A stretch of 64,000 nucleotides of DNA from positions 46,007 to 110,006 of the forward strand of contig CAZSXU010000012.1 of NCBI GenBank assembly GCA_964610505.1, given 5' to 3'. How positions within the stretch are numbered: the stretch's first letter is position 1; each line of letters starts with the position of its first letter. Below are positions 39,814-48,176 of this stretch, piece by piece. Source of the stretch: CAZSXU01 sp964610505. Lineage in GTDB: Bacteria > Arandabacterota > Arandabacteria > JAGLYR01. The position numbers were made by a program, and so were the translations under genes. Under the pieces are notes generated by a model, which was not told the DNA's origin, did no database searches, and saw only the letters and a list, made by a program, of their open reading frames with translations.

Positions 39814-40599
39814 CTAGCGATAACGCATTTTCATCCGGCTCCACGTTACCTCGTCGACGGCGCTGTCGGTCTGGTACAGATAGAGGGCCCCCATGTCGTT
39901 GCGCGTGTCATCGGGATCGCTGAACAGAGGATCCGGATTGCCCGCGTCGATGCACGGAGATATGCTGGACAGAGCGTAATCCATTTCCTCGGGAGCCACG
40001 AACCGGGGATCGGCCTGGATCTCGCCCGTACCGGGCTCGGGGGACAGGACCCTGTCCTCGCCGCCGCTTCACCCGCAGTTCTTAATGTAGTTGCCCTGGA
40101 TGTTTCCCCAGACGGTGTTGTACCGGAGGAAGGGCTCGAAGTACTCGCGGCAGTAGACGCCGTACACGACGTTGTTGACGATAATGTTGTTCTCAATGAT
40201 GACATTGGTGTTGGCGAGCCATGAGATGACCCCGTAGCCGTTTCCCACAATGGTGTTGTTCCGAACGGTGGCCGCCGCGTCTTGGGCAATGTAGAGAGCG
40301 GAGTAGCCCCCTGTGAGGATGCAGTGGTCGATATCCAGAAGGGTTCCGGAGCCGGCGGCCCAGATGCTGTTGTTCTCCAAGTCGATTCGCGCTCCGCCGC
40401 CGTGAATGCACGATCGAAGGCCCCGATCCACGGTCAAGCCGCCCGTGTATGTCACGTTGGGGTCCAGCACCACCAGCTTGTCGTACCCCTCGCCCGGCAG
40501 AGCGGTGTCGTAGATGTCTTGCAGCACCACGGCCTGCACGGTCGATGCCGGTACCCCGGCGATGAGAGAAGCCATCCAGAGCGTCGCAAGAAGCCTCAT
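39814..40599 (-). CDS. Secreted right-handed beta-helix protein 1, with in-frame TGA
   Basis: 261 codons including TGA at 40069-40071. A signal peptide (MRLLATLWMASLIAGVPAS) is followed by a beta-helix with repeated NNTIVGNG/NNIIVNN rungs. After NCG comes TGA, then the same frame goes on (SGGEDRVLSPEPGTGEI) to SPCIDAGNPDP and TRNDMGALY, ending at TAG 39814. The tandem neighbour has TGA at the same place and the distal parts match over 63 residues. A stem GGACAG-GGTC-CTGTCC begins 11 bases after TGA. GGAGG precedes ATG 40599. Reading TGA as selenocysteine is the leading hypothesis; if it stops, a 176-residue protein results. Confidence 0.7.
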
Positions 40600-40802
40600 C
40601 TCCCGACCTCCTCGGAGGAATTGCCCCAAGGGACTCGAATCCTATATTGTGTACTACTCTTTTAATATCGTGATTGCTGCGCTAGAATCAAGCCGTCTTC
40701 GGGCATCTTGGCTGGTGCCTACAGGGCCGAAGCATGGAGGGGGGCAGGTGCGCGGAAGTCCCTCCCTAGGGGTCGTGAATCTCCTGCCCCGATGCACCCG
40801 AT

Positions 40803-41609
40803 CTAGTGAAAGAGCCTCTTGATCCTTCCCCAGGTCTGGATTCGACCGGCGGGTTCTTCCCTTTCGACGGAGGCCAATGACTGCGGATGGTACAAAGCTC
40901 CCATGTCGTTCCTGGTGCCGTCGGGATCGTTGAACTGTGGATCCGGGTTTCCTGCGTCGATACAGGGGGACGTTTCGGCCAGCGAGTAGTCGCCGGCATC
41001 CGGGTCCACGCACTGGGGATCGTCGTTGATTTCGCCCGTACCGGGCGTTGGGGACAGAGGAGCGTCCTCGTTGCCCCCTCACCCGCATCTGTACACATAG
41101 TCGCCTTTGGGGTTTCCCGAGACGGTGTTGTACTGGATGATGGGTTCGTGGTACTCCTCACAGTAGATGCCGATATTCGCGTTGTCCGCAATGATGTTGT
41201 TCTCGATCAGCAGGGAGGTCTTTCCCCCCTGGCTATCGATCCCGTAGTTGTTTTGGAGGATGGTATTGTTCCGGACGGTGCCGGTGGCGTTGTTGACGTA
41301 GATCAGCCCATACTGACCGTGGGTCAATACGCAGTGGTCGATGTCGAGCACGGTTCCGTTGTCCTGGACCCGAATCCCGGAATACTGAAGGTCGATGACG
41401 GCGCCGTTCCCGTGGATACAGCACTTGACGCCGAGGCGGATCCATAGGCCTCCCGTATAGCTCTGCGACGGATCCAGAATCAGGAGTTTGTCATATCCTT
41501 CGCCCCCGCCCGCACTATCGTAAACGGACTGGAGCAGCGTGGCCCGAGACACCGAGACCGTCAGCGCGATCAGGCCGAGCGTGGCTACCATAATGCGCCG
41601 AGCTCGCAT
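40803..41609 (-). CDS. Secreted right-handed beta-helix protein 2, with in-frame TGA
   Basis: 268 codons including TGA at 41079-41081. Signal peptide MRARRIMVATLGLIALTVSV; rungs with NNTILQNNYGI and NNIIADNANIG; then RCG, TGA, GGNEDAPLSPTPGTGEI, SPCIDAGNPDP, TRNDMGALY and an unrelated 24-residue Arg-rich end. The TGA context TGC-GGG-TGA matches that of paralog 1. A weaker stem GAGGA-CGC-TCCTC starts nine bases after TGA. GGAGGGG precedes ATG 41609 and a good promoter is at 41672-41700. Other genes in the window stop at TGA, so the code is standard. If TGA stops, a 176-residue product would result. Confidence 0.7.
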
Positions 41610-41671
41610 CGCTTTCCCCTCCCCAGAATGATAACCGAAAAACGAAGGGCCAAATGGAAAAATACACATTA

Positions 41672-41700
41672 ATTGTAGTGTTCACTGCAATATTTGGCAA
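41672..41700 (-). promoter_or_regulatory. Promoter of beta-helix gene 2
   Basis: On the minus strand TTGCCA, 17 bases, TACAAT, in an AT-rich pocket unlike the GC-rich surroundings, about 62 bases before ATG 41609. Confidence 0.6.
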
Positions 41701-42086
41701 GCTGTTTCCCGGTCCGGTGGAGCAGCAGGGGTGGAGGAACTGTTCGTGCGACAGCGAAAACAGATCCGTTTTTGCACCCAGGCGTGTTTCTGCAGGGTAA
41801 AGTGACCGCGCTAACATGTCTACAGGAACCGCAGCTTCGGGGGAGACTGCTTCCGACAAGGTCTATGCCAGCAAAAACTGAGGTAGGAACTTTGGTACTT
41901 AGCGAATGTCGTTGTTTGTGAATGTCACAAGTGGGAAACGGATCTAGGAAGGACCGCCGACCCTGTCACTCTTGTATCCAAGAAGAGTCGAGCGGACGTT
42001 CGGTCTCACCGAAACTCGCGACGTCGACTGACCGATGATCGCAAGCGGATCGCGACCGGGGGTTTTGGATCGCGAGGGATCCAGCT
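41701..42086. other. Non-coding stretch before the Gre-like gene
   Basis: About 390 bases with no supported gene. Short open frames lack ribosome sites and recognisable domains. Two copies of GGATCGCGA (about 42043-42051 and 42067-42075) are the only internal repeat noted, just before the hairpin at 42087. Confidence 0.5.
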
Positions 42087-42143
42087 AAGACAAGCCGGCG
42101 GGTTGCCGACCGACACGGGCGAGAACCGCCGGCGACTTGTCTT
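42087..42143 (+). other. Long stable hairpin upstream of the Gre-like gene
   Basis: AAGACAAG (42087-42094) plus CCGGCGGGTT pairs with AACCGCCGG (42124-42132), then CTTGTCTT (42136-42143) after a three-base bulge; the loop is 19 bases. No T-run follows. It may be a structured leader, a repeat, or a terminator for an unseen transcript. Confidence 0.5.
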
Positions 42144-42210
42144 CGCAACTCGCAGGTGCTAGGATTCCAGGAGAATTCGCAGGTGGCCGTGGGGCCGATT
42201 GGAGTCCGGC

Positions 42211-42699
42211 ATGGCGATTCTTTCAAAGGAGCAGGTCTTCAAGCAGATTCGGGAAGGACTTCGGAATCAGATTTCGGGGACCGAGAAAGCCGTGGAGCAG
42301 GCCCGGGAGGCATTCAGGGTGGGTGACGACCGGGCGGAAAATCGCGGGGAACGCGGTGCGATCCAGGAGAAAAGCTGGCTTCTCTCGGCACAGGCGGCCC
42401 GATTGGACGACCTCCGGCGGCAGCTGTTCGCCATCGAGAACACCGAGCTGGAAGCGCACAGTGCGGTATCTTTGGGCGCCGTGGTTGTTGTGGAAGAGCC
42501 GGACAGGGGGAAAAGGGAAATCTATCTTGTTCATCCAGCCCTGGGGGGAACCGAAATCGAAGTCGAGGGATTGACCCTCCTGGCCATCTCTCCCGCCTCC
42601 CCGATCGGAGCGGCGCTTCTGGGCCGAAGAGCGGGAGATGAGATCGAAGTGCGGCTGCCGACGATCACCCGCCGATTGACGATTCTGGAAGTGGACTGA
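42211..42699 (+). CDS. GreA/GreB-family transcription factor-like protein
   Basis: A 162-residue protein with an N-terminal helical coiled coil (KAVEQAREAFRVGDDRAENRGERGAIQEKSW, read in parts) and a C-terminal FKBP-like GreA/Rnk domain (SVSLGAVVVVEEPD, ISPASPIGAALLGRRAGDEIEV, LTILEVD). The ASPIGxALLGxxxGD signature is that of GreA/GreB C-terminal domains. The coiled-coil tip lacks the paired acidic residues that GreA uses for transcript cleavage, as far as can be seen, so it may be an inhibitor-like Gfh factor. GGAG precedes ATG 42211. It converges on efp. Confidence 0.8.
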   Translation: MAILSKEQVFKQIREGLRNQISGTEKAVEQAREAFRVGDDRAENRGERGAIQEKSWLLSAQAARLDDLRRQLFAIENTELEAHSAVSLGAVVVVEEPDRGKREIYLVHPALGGTEIEVEGLTLLAISPASPIGAALLGRRAGDEIEVRLPTITRRLTILEVD

Positions 42700-42766
42700 T
42701 TCGATTTGCTGGCCCGTCTCCCGCCGCGGTCCATGGATCGGGAGGGACCTTTTTCGCCGGCTCGGG

Positions 42767-43327
42767 TCAGCCGACCTTCTGCACGAACGAGTTATCCCGT
42801 GTATCGATGCGAATAACAACGCCGGTCGTGAGATGTTGAGGCACCTTGACCTGGAGACCGGTCTCCAGAGTGGCGGGCTTGGGCCCGCCGGAAGCCGTCG
42901 CTCCCCTCATCGGGGGCTGCGTTTCGGTGATCTCAAGATCCACCGTGGTGGGCAATTCCACATCTACGACTCGGCCTTCAGTCGTCAGCGCTTTGACGTT
43001 GATTCCCTCCTTGAGGTAGAACACCCGGTCTCCCAGGATTTCCTTGTCGAGGACCATCTGCTCGTAGGTCTCGTTGTTCATGAAGTGGAACTGGTCGCCC
43101 GCGCCGTAAAGGTATTGTAGAATCTGCGTGTCCATTCGGGGCGTTTCCACTCCCTCGGACGGACGGAAGCGTTGCTCCGACTGAGTGCCGTCCGATAGCC
43201 TGCGGAGTTTCGTCTGCACGTGAGCCCGGCCTTTGCCGGGAGTCACGTGTTCCTTCTGCATCACACGATAGAGCTCGCCCTGGTGCAGGATGACCGAGCC
43301 GACGCGAAGCTGGGTTGCGGGAATCAT
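42767..43327 (-). CDS. efp: Translation elongation factor P
   Basis: A 186-residue three-barrel EF-P that rescues ribosomes stalled on polyproline. The tip loop HVTPGKGRAHV has Lys at the position modified by lysylation or other chemistry in bacteria. The C-terminus normally ends in a conserved SYxxR region; here it ends RIDTRDNSFVQKVG, fitting the family. A promoter with TTGACA-17-TACGAT is at 43442-43470, so a leader of about 107 bases precedes ATG 43327. Which EpmA-type or other modifying enzyme acts is not visible in this window. Confidence 0.95.
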   Translation of the reverse strand: MIPATQLRVGSVILHQGELYRVMQKEHVTPGKGRAHVQTKLRRLSDGTQSEQRFRPSEGVETPRMDTQILQYLYGAGDQFHFMNNETYEQMVLDKEILGDRVFYLKEGINVKALTTEGRVVDVELPTTVDLEITETQPPMRGATASGGPKPATLETGLQVKVPQHLTTGVVIRIDTRDNSFVQKVG

Positions 43328-43642
43328 CGATCCGTATTCCTTCCTTGGTTTCTCGGGGGTGTGTAGAACGTTCCCCGGTCGTCAATCCCGGGTTCAGATT
43401 CTCCTGGGAGGTCGGCAAAATCCACCGGCGGCCTGAACACGATCGTAGTGCGTCGACACCCCGTTGTCAAGTGGCTCCAGCGAAGCCGGAACCGTCGGAG
43501 GGCTGTGCGCGTGAGGCGCAGAGGCGGCCGAGCCGGACTGGCGGGTGTCGGTCGATTTCACGTGAATTCACGGAGTTAGATCCGATCCGGCAGCGCTTTC
43601 GCTGTCGGCTCGCAATCTCTGGGTGGCGAGTGCTCTCGCCTG
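43328..43642. other. Intergenic region between efp and yicC
   Basis: Holds the efp leader and the efp promoter (43442-43470, minus). Short open frames in this stretch have no ribosome site or domain; nothing else was recognised. Confidence 0.6.
43442..43470 (-). promoter_or_regulatory. efp promoter
   Basis: On the minus strand TTGACA, 17 bases, TACGAT. A near-consensus sigma70-like promoter. Confidence 0.7.
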
Positions 43643-43671
43643 TTGACAGTGCTTCGGAGTGCGCCTATAGT
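43643..43671 (+). promoter_or_regulatory. Promoter of the yicC-remA-gmk-coaBC operon
   Basis: TTGACA, 17 bases, TATAGT, about 52 bases before the TTG start of yicC. The best sigma70-like match in the window. Confidence 0.8.
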
Positions 43672-43723
43672 TCAATTCTGGAAGTCCTCCCACCCAACGT
43701 CATCCATCCAGGAGGTTGTTCTC

Positions 43724-44602
43724 TTGATCCACAGCATGACGGGCTACGGAAAGGCGGAGATTCGAGACAACGGACTCGAGATCTCCGTAGAATTGCGGTC
43801 CGTGAACCATCGTTTTCTCGATATCTCCCTACGTCTGCCCAGGTCTCTCTCGGCACTCGAAAACCGCGCCAAGGAAACCATCTCAAAGCGATTGAACCGG
43901 GGACGAATCAGCGGACTGTTGGTCTGGGAAAACGCGGGGTCGAACTCGGAAGAGATTCTCCTGGACGAGGACGTGGCGGACCGATATCACGCATTGCTGT
44001 GCGATCTGAAGACGAAGTATCACCTGTCCGGCGATGTCGACGTGGCGACGATGGCCGCCCGAGCGGACATCTGGAAAGTGGAGCGCAAGGAGATCGACCC
44101 GGAGGAAGCCTGGGGCCTGGCCGAGAGGGCCTTCGGTGAAGCGTTGGACGAACTGATTTCGATGAGGGCTCGTGAGGGCGAGCTTCTGGCGAAGGATCTC
44201 CTGGATCGCGTGAAAGCCATTCGCGAGACGGGCGCAGAGATCGAAAGATGGATGCCGGAAAGAATTCAGAACACCAAGGACAAGCTCCAAGAGAGGTTGG
44301 AGAAACTGATCTCGACCCCGGAACTGCCTCCGGAGAGACTTGCCATCGAGGCATCTGTGCTGGCCGACCGGATGGATTGCACCGAGGAGTGCGTCCGCCT
44401 TCGCATCCACTGCGACCAGTTTGAGAAGTACGTACGGGAGGGAGGACCGGTAGGGCGGAAGCTGAACTTCCTCCTGCAGGAGATGGGGCGGGAGTCCAAC
44501 ACGATCGGGTCCAAAGCCAACGACGCCCAGGTTTCGCAGCACGTGGTGCGGCTGAAGGAAGAAACGGAGAAGCTCCGGGAGCAGGTCCAGAACATTGAAT
44601 AA
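43724..44602 (+). CDS. yicC: YicC-family endoribonuclease
   Basis: A 292-residue YicC/RNase protein. From TTG 43724 it begins MIHSMTGYGKAE, exactly the family start, with GGAGGT seven bases upstream; the ATG four codons later has no site at proper distance. Landmarks: SVNHRFLDISLRLP, a long coiled coil in the middle, and the C-terminal LNFLLQEMGRESNTIGSKAND that is the YicC signature. YicC proteins cut RNA and contribute to stationary-phase fitness. It leads an operon with remA and gmk, the order common in bacteria. High confidence in the start and identity. Confidence 0.95.
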   Translation: MIHSMTGYGKAEIRDNGLEISVELRSVNHRFLDISLRLPRSLSALENRAKETISKRLNRGRISGLLVWENAGSNSEEILLDEDVADRYHALLCDLKTKYHLSGDVDVATMAARADIWKVERKEIDPEEAWGLAERAFGEALDELISMRAREGELLAKDLLDRVKAIRETGAEIERWMPERIQNTKDKLQERLEKLISTPELPPERLAIEASVLADRMDCTEECVRLRIHCDQFEKYVREGGPVGRKLNFLLQEMGRESNTIGSKANDAQVSQHVVRLKEETEKLREQVQNIE

Positions 44603-44603
44603 C

Positions 44604-44888
44604 ATGGACACAGGCGACCTGTCGATCGGGCAGGCTTTCGTCAACGTGGGTTTTGGGAATCTCGTGGCGGCCCGCAAAGTGACCGCCGTGATCGGAGCCG
44701 GATCGTCTCCGGCCAAGCGACTGAGAGATGAGGCGCGGCAGCGCGGAAAACTTCTGGACGCGACAGAGGGCCGGAGAACTCGGGCGATTCTTGTCACCGA
44801 CTCGGGACAGGTGATTCTGTCGGCCGTCGCCCTTTCGACGCTCGGCGCGCGGTTGGGTGTCGCACTAAGGAAGGCCGGATTGTCGTAG
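44604..44888 (+). CDS. remA: RemA-like DUF370 protein, 3' end within a tandem repeat
   Basis: A 94-residue DUF370 protein: FVNVGFGNLVAARKVTAVIG, SSPAKRLRDEARQRGKLLDATEGRRTRAILVTDSG and VILSAVALSTLGARL match RemA of Bacillus, a matrix gene regulator that binds DNA as an oligomer; in other phyla its role is unknown. ATG 44604 directly follows the yicC stop. The last 38 bases (...TTGGGTGTCGCACTAAGGAAGG...) are the first unit of a 40-base tandem array that continues past the stop into an assembly gap. So the C-terminal tail ARLGVALRKAGLS may be the repeat source. Confidence 0.88.
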   Translation: MDTGDLSIGQAFVNVGFGNLVAARKVTAVIGAGSSPAKRLRDEARQRGKLLDATEGRRTRAILVTDSGQVILSAVALSTLGARLGVALRKAGLS

Positions 44889-45100
44889 GCGGTTGGATGT
44901 CGNNNNNNNNNNNNNNNNNNNNNNNNNNNNNNNNNNNNNNNNNNNNNNNNNNNNNNNNNNNNNNNNNNNNNNNNNNNNNNNNNNNNNNNNNNNNNNNNNN
45001 NNGGAAGGCCGGATTGTCGTAGGCGGTTGGATGTCGCACTGGGGAAGGCCGGATTGTCGTAGGCGGTTGGATGCCTGGGGATCGCCAGATGGCTGTAGGC
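44851..45100. repeat. 40-bp tandem repeat array spanning a scaffold gap
   Basis: Units begin GGTTGG(A/G)TGTCGCACT and end GCCGGATTGTCGTAGGC. Unit 1 is 44851-44890 (inside remA's end), unit 2 is cut by the gap, a partial unit ends at 45024, a full unit is 45025-45064, and a diverged 36-base unit runs 45065-45100. The true number is hidden by the Ns. The array lies between remA and gmk. Confidence 0.9.
44903..45002. other. Assembly gap of 100 N
   Basis: Exactly 100 N, the standard placeholder for a gap of unknown length, flanked on both sides by the same 40-bp repeat. The assembly broke in the repeat, so no gene need be missing. Confidence 0.98.
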
Positions 45101-45167
45101 GGGTGCGTTTCCCGGTGCGGGCGCCGGGAGGGGCGACTCCCCTGTTCTTTTTCTGTGGAGTTCAACG

Positions 45168-45782
45168 GTGCTTACAAGAAACGAGTCACTGCTCGTGGTC
45201 ATTTCGGGCCCGTCGGGCGCGGGAAAAAGCAGCCTCTGTAACGGACTTGTCAAGCGCGGTTCCGGGTACCGGATGTCCGTTTCCGCGACGACCCGGCCAC
45301 CCCGGGGAGAGGAGGTCGACGGCCGCGAGTACTTCTTCCTGACACCGGAGGAATTCCTCACTCGCAAGCAGAGGAACGAATTCGCGGAGTGGGCGGTGGT
45401 GCACGAACACTACTACGGCACGCCTCGGCGTTTCATCGATGACAGTCTTGAGTGCGGTACCTCGGTCGTGTTCGACATCGACGTGCAGGGCAGCATGCAG
45501 ATTCGGGAACATTACTCCGATGCGGTTCTGGTATTCGTTCTTCCTCCGTCTCTGAAGGTTCTGAAAGAGAGACTCGAGGGGCGAAGAACCGACACGCCCG
45601 ACGTGATCGAAACACGTATGAGAAACGCCCTCCGGGAGTTGACGTACGTCGATCGGTTCGACTACCTGCTCGTCAATGACCAGCTGGAGAAGGCGCACGG
45701 CGATCTGGAGGCGATTCTTCAGGCGGAGCGGCTCAAGGTTTCGAGATCCGGATTGCAGGGGTTCCTGGGCGATGAGCAATGA
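45168..45782 (+). CDS. gmk: Guanylate kinase
   Basis: A 204-residue GMP kinase: P-loop SGPSGAGKSSL, GMP-binding SVSATTRPPRGEEVDGREYFFL, and FDIDVQGSMQIRE are intact. It starts at GTG 45168 with GGAG about eight bases upstream. It phosphorylates GMP to GDP for nucleic acid and (p)ppGpp supply. The tandem repeat and gap lie between it and remA. The coaBC gene overlaps or abuts its end, as in many bacterial yicC-gmk-rpoZ-coaBC clusters; rpoZ is not seen at the usual place here. Confidence 0.96.
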   Translation: MLTRNESLLVVISGPSGAGKSSLCNGLVKRGSGYRMSVSATTRPPRGEEVDGREYFFLTPEEFLTRKQRNEFAEWAVVHEHYYGTPRRFIDDSLECGTSVVFDIDVQGSMQIREHYSDAVLVFVLPPSLKVLKERLEGRRTDTPDVIETRMRNALRELTYVDRFDYLLVNDQLEKAHGDLEAILQAERLKVSRSGLQGFLGDEQ

Positions 45783-45792
45783 GGAGGGTTCG

Positions 45793-46995
45793 GTGATCCG
45801 AGGGCGGAGGATCGTTCTGGGCGTAACCGGATCGGTGGCCATCTTCAAGGCCTGTGAGTTGGTCGGCCGGCTGCGCCGGGGCGGCGCGGAGGTCGTGGTG
45901 GTCATGACCCGGTCGGCAACGAAACTGGCGTGCCCGGATCTCTTTCGGTCTCTCTCGGGGAACGACGTTGCCCTGGAATTGTTCGAGTCGAGTCTGGGCA
46001 GCAACCCGCACATCGACTTGGCCGCGTGGGCCGACCTGATTGTGGTCGCCCCGGCAACGGCCAACGTGTTGGGTAAAACGGCGGCCGGGATTGCGGACGA
46101 TCTTCTCTCCACCCTTATCATGGCCGCCCGCTCGCCGGTTCTGTTTGCCCCTGCGATGAACGTCCGGATGTGGGAGAACCCCGTGACCCAGGGCAACATC
46201 CGGACGCTCGAGAGTCTGGGGTTCAGGTTTGTGGAGGGGGAATCGGGATGGCTCGCATGCGGTGAGGAGGGCAAGGGCAGGATGGCCGAGGTCTCCGCCG
46301 TCTTCGAGGCCGTGGAGGGGATCTTCGTGTCTGGGGCGGACCTTCAAGGAGCCACCGTCCTGATCACTGCGGGCCGTACCGAGGAGGCGATCGATGAAGT
46401 GCGGTATCTTTCGAATCGCTCCAGCGGGAGGACGGCCGCCGCCCTGGCCGAAGAGGCGACTCGAAGGGGAGCCCGGGTGCTCTACGTCTCGGGCCCCGCG
46501 TCCGTGTCCCCGCCCCCGGGTGTAGAGACGATCGAGATTCGCTCGGCGGCGGAGATGAGAGAATCGGTGCTGGGAAGGCTGGCGGAAGCGGATGTCCTGG
46601 TGATGGCGGCCGCAGTGGCGGACTACCGGCCCGCCGAAGCCCGCCGCGGAAAGTTGAAGAAGAGCGCCGAGCCGATGACGGTTTCTCTGGTGCCGACGGA
46701 AGATATCCTTGCTCTGGCCGGGGAACGGCGGCGGAGCGATCAGGTGATCGTGGGTTTCGCCCTGGAGTTGGACGATGAGATCGAGGCGGCCCGGGCGAAA
46801 CTGCGGGGGAAGAGCCTGGATCTCGTCGTTGTGAACAACCCGGTGGCGCCCGACTCGGGCTTTGGAGCCGATCGCGTTCGCGCCGCAGTTCTCGACCACA
46901 ATACGAAAGAGGCGGAACTCTCGTTGAGAACGAAGAAAGAGTTGGCCGAAGCCCTGTTCGACCGGGTGGTGCAGATTCGAAAGGGGCGGGAGTGA
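45793..46995 (+). CDS. coaBC: Bifunctional phosphopantothenoylcysteine decarboxylase/synthetase
   Basis: A 400-residue CoA-pathway enzyme. The CoaC half has GVTGSVAIFKACELVGRL, the catalytic His in NPHIDLAAWAD, PAMNVRMWENP and the Cys in GWLACGEEGKGRM. The CoaB half has AGRTEEAIDEVRYLSNRSSG, AAAVADYRP and a C-terminal VVNNP motif. GTG 45793 is preferred: GGAGGG lies four bases upstream and it gives MIRGRRIVLGVTG, matching family length; ATG 45772 within gmk is possible. It makes 4'-phosphopantetheine from 4'-phosphopantothenate and cysteine. Operon with gmk. Confidence 0.94.
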   Translation: MIRGRRIVLGVTGSVAIFKACELVGRLRRGGAEVVVVMTRSATKLACPDLFRSLSGNDVALELFESSLGSNPHIDLAAWADLIVVAPATANVLGKTAAGIADDLLSTLIMAARSPVLFAPAMNVRMWENPVTQGNIRTLESLGFRFVEGESGWLACGEEGKGRMAEVSAVFEAVEGIFVSGADLQGATVLITAGRTEEAIDEVRYLSNRSSGRTAAALAEEATRRGARVLYVSGPASVSPPPGVETIEIRSAAEMRESVLGRLAEADVLVMAAAVADYRPAEARRGKLKKSAEPMTVSLVPTEDILALAGERRRSDQVIVGFALELDDEIEAARAKLRGKSLDLVVVNNPVAPDSGFGADRVRAAVLDHNTKEAELSLRTKKELAEALFDRVVQIRKGRE

Positions 46996-47035
46996 CGATG
47001 CCAAAGGCGACGGGGCACAGTCGAGGGGAAAAGCC

Positions 47036-47779
47036 ATGACGCTGCGCGAAGAAGTGGCGTCGCTCGCGGGGGATCTCAAACGCTACATCGAAGCGATCGA
47101 GCCTCCCGAAACTCCGGCCGCAAAGAAATCGGGCAATCGGTCGGAGAAGCCGCTTTCCGGGGCGCCGTCGAGCGGCGGTGGGGAGACCCTGGATTCTCTT
47201 CGGGAGCAGGTCCTTTGCTGCACCCGTTGTGCTCTGTCCAAGACGCGTACCCGGGTGGTGTTCGGTGAGGGCAATCCCGACGCAGACCTCATGTTCATCG
47301 GCGAAGCGCCGGGGCGAGACGAGGATCTCCAGGGGCGGCCGTTCGTCGGGCGGGCCGGCCAGTTGCTGACGAAAATCCTTGCCGCCATCGATCTCAGACG
47401 GGAAGACGTGTTCATCGGCAACGTTCTCAAGTGCCGCCCTCCGGGAAACCGGGATCCGTCTCCCGAGGAAAGCGTGGCCTGCATGATGTTCCTCGACAAA
47501 CAGATCGAGATCATCCGGCCGAAGATTATCTGTGCGCTGGGGCGGATTGCCGCCTCGCTTCTCCTGGGCACGGGAAGCTCGCTTGGAGCGATGAGGGGGA
47601 AGATGCACGATTGGGGTCCCGAGGGGCGGATCAAACTGATTGCGACGTACCATCCGGCGGCCTGTCTTCGGAATCCGCAGTACAAGCGGCCGGTGTGGGA
47701 AGACATGCAGCGACTGCGGGACGCGCATCGCGCGATGTGCGACACGGAGAAATGCGGAGCCACAGATTCCACGGATTAG
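47036..47779 (+). CDS. Family 4 uracil-DNA glycosylase (Fe-S)
   Basis: A 247-residue DNA repair enzyme. GEAPGRDEDLQGRPFVGRAGQ is the active motif of family 4, CTRC and CRPPGNRDP carry Fe-S ligands with the later Cys near VACMM, and ATYHPAACLRNPQ is the second catalytic motif. An extended, Pro/Lys-rich N-terminus precedes the fold. The last residues, ATDSTD, are encoded by the CCACAGATTCCACGG repeat in which the stop TAG lies, so the mosaic repeat has replaced the native 3' end. Operon with coaBC. Confidence 0.9.
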   Translation: MTLREEVASLAGDLKRYIEAIEPPETPAAKKSGNRSEKPLSGAPSSGGGETLDSLREQVLCCTRCALSKTRTRVVFGEGNPDADLMFIGEAPGRDEDLQGRPFVGRAGQLLTKILAAIDLRREDVFIGNVLKCRPPGNRDPSPEESVACMMFLDKQIEIIRPKIICALGRIAASLLLGTGSSLGAMRGKMHDWGPEGRIKLIATYHPAACLRNPQYKRPVWEDMQRLRDAHRAMCDTEKCGATDSTD

Positions 47780-48112
47780 GAAAACGTTGAGGCAAGTGCT
47801 TGCCTCAACGGGAAGGAACAGGATCAAAAGCGAGCCACAGATTGCACAGATTTTGAAGAGAGGGACAAGGTCAAAGGCCATCCGCAGATGACGCAGATGG
47901 AAACATTGTGGAGGCAGGATTTTGCCTCCACGGGAGAGCAAGAAATCAGTATAGCCATGAGTGTGTTGGGTACTCCGGTGGAGTATCCGCTCCCACGCGA
48001 AGTCGTCTGGTCGACGGCCATATCGCCTGGGTCGGTGGGGCGGATCGTGGATCCGGCTCACCGGGGGGTCTACCCGATTTTGAATCTGTGTGATCTGTGA
48101 AATCCGTGGCTG
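47757..48112. repeat. Mosaic intergenic repeat, copy 3
   Basis: Modules: AGCCACAGATTCCACGG (within udg end); hairpin GTTGAGGCAAG-TG-CTTGCCTCAAC (47786-47809); AACAGGATCAAAAGCGAG; CCACAGATTGCACAGATT; CCATCCGCAGATGACGCAGA; hairpin GTGGAGGC/GCCTCCAC (47908-47931); GTGTTGGGTACT; TCGCCTGGG; GGTGGGGCGGATC-GTG stem (48034-48062, two mismatches); GAATCTGTGTGATCTGTG and AAATCCGTGGCT. It fills the gap before dnaB. Confidence 0.85.
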
Positions 48113-48176
48113 GGTTTTCAAAGTCCTGGCGGACCCTGGTCTTCTACTCCATTTTCTCCAGGCTTCGAGGTGTGTG

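Noticed and set aside
40620..40650. A possible tRNA T-arm (GGATTCGAGTCC) on the minus strand
   Set aside because: The T-stem does not pair, and no acceptor stem, D-arm or anticodon arm could be found around it.
39814..41609. Two pseudogenes, or TGA recoded genome-wide
   Set aside because: Conserved residues with synonymous codon changes after TGA argue against decay, and many genes in the window end at TGA, so the code is standard.
44903..45002. A lost gene in the N run
   Set aside because: The flanks are units of one tandem repeat, so the gap is best explained by the repeat alone.
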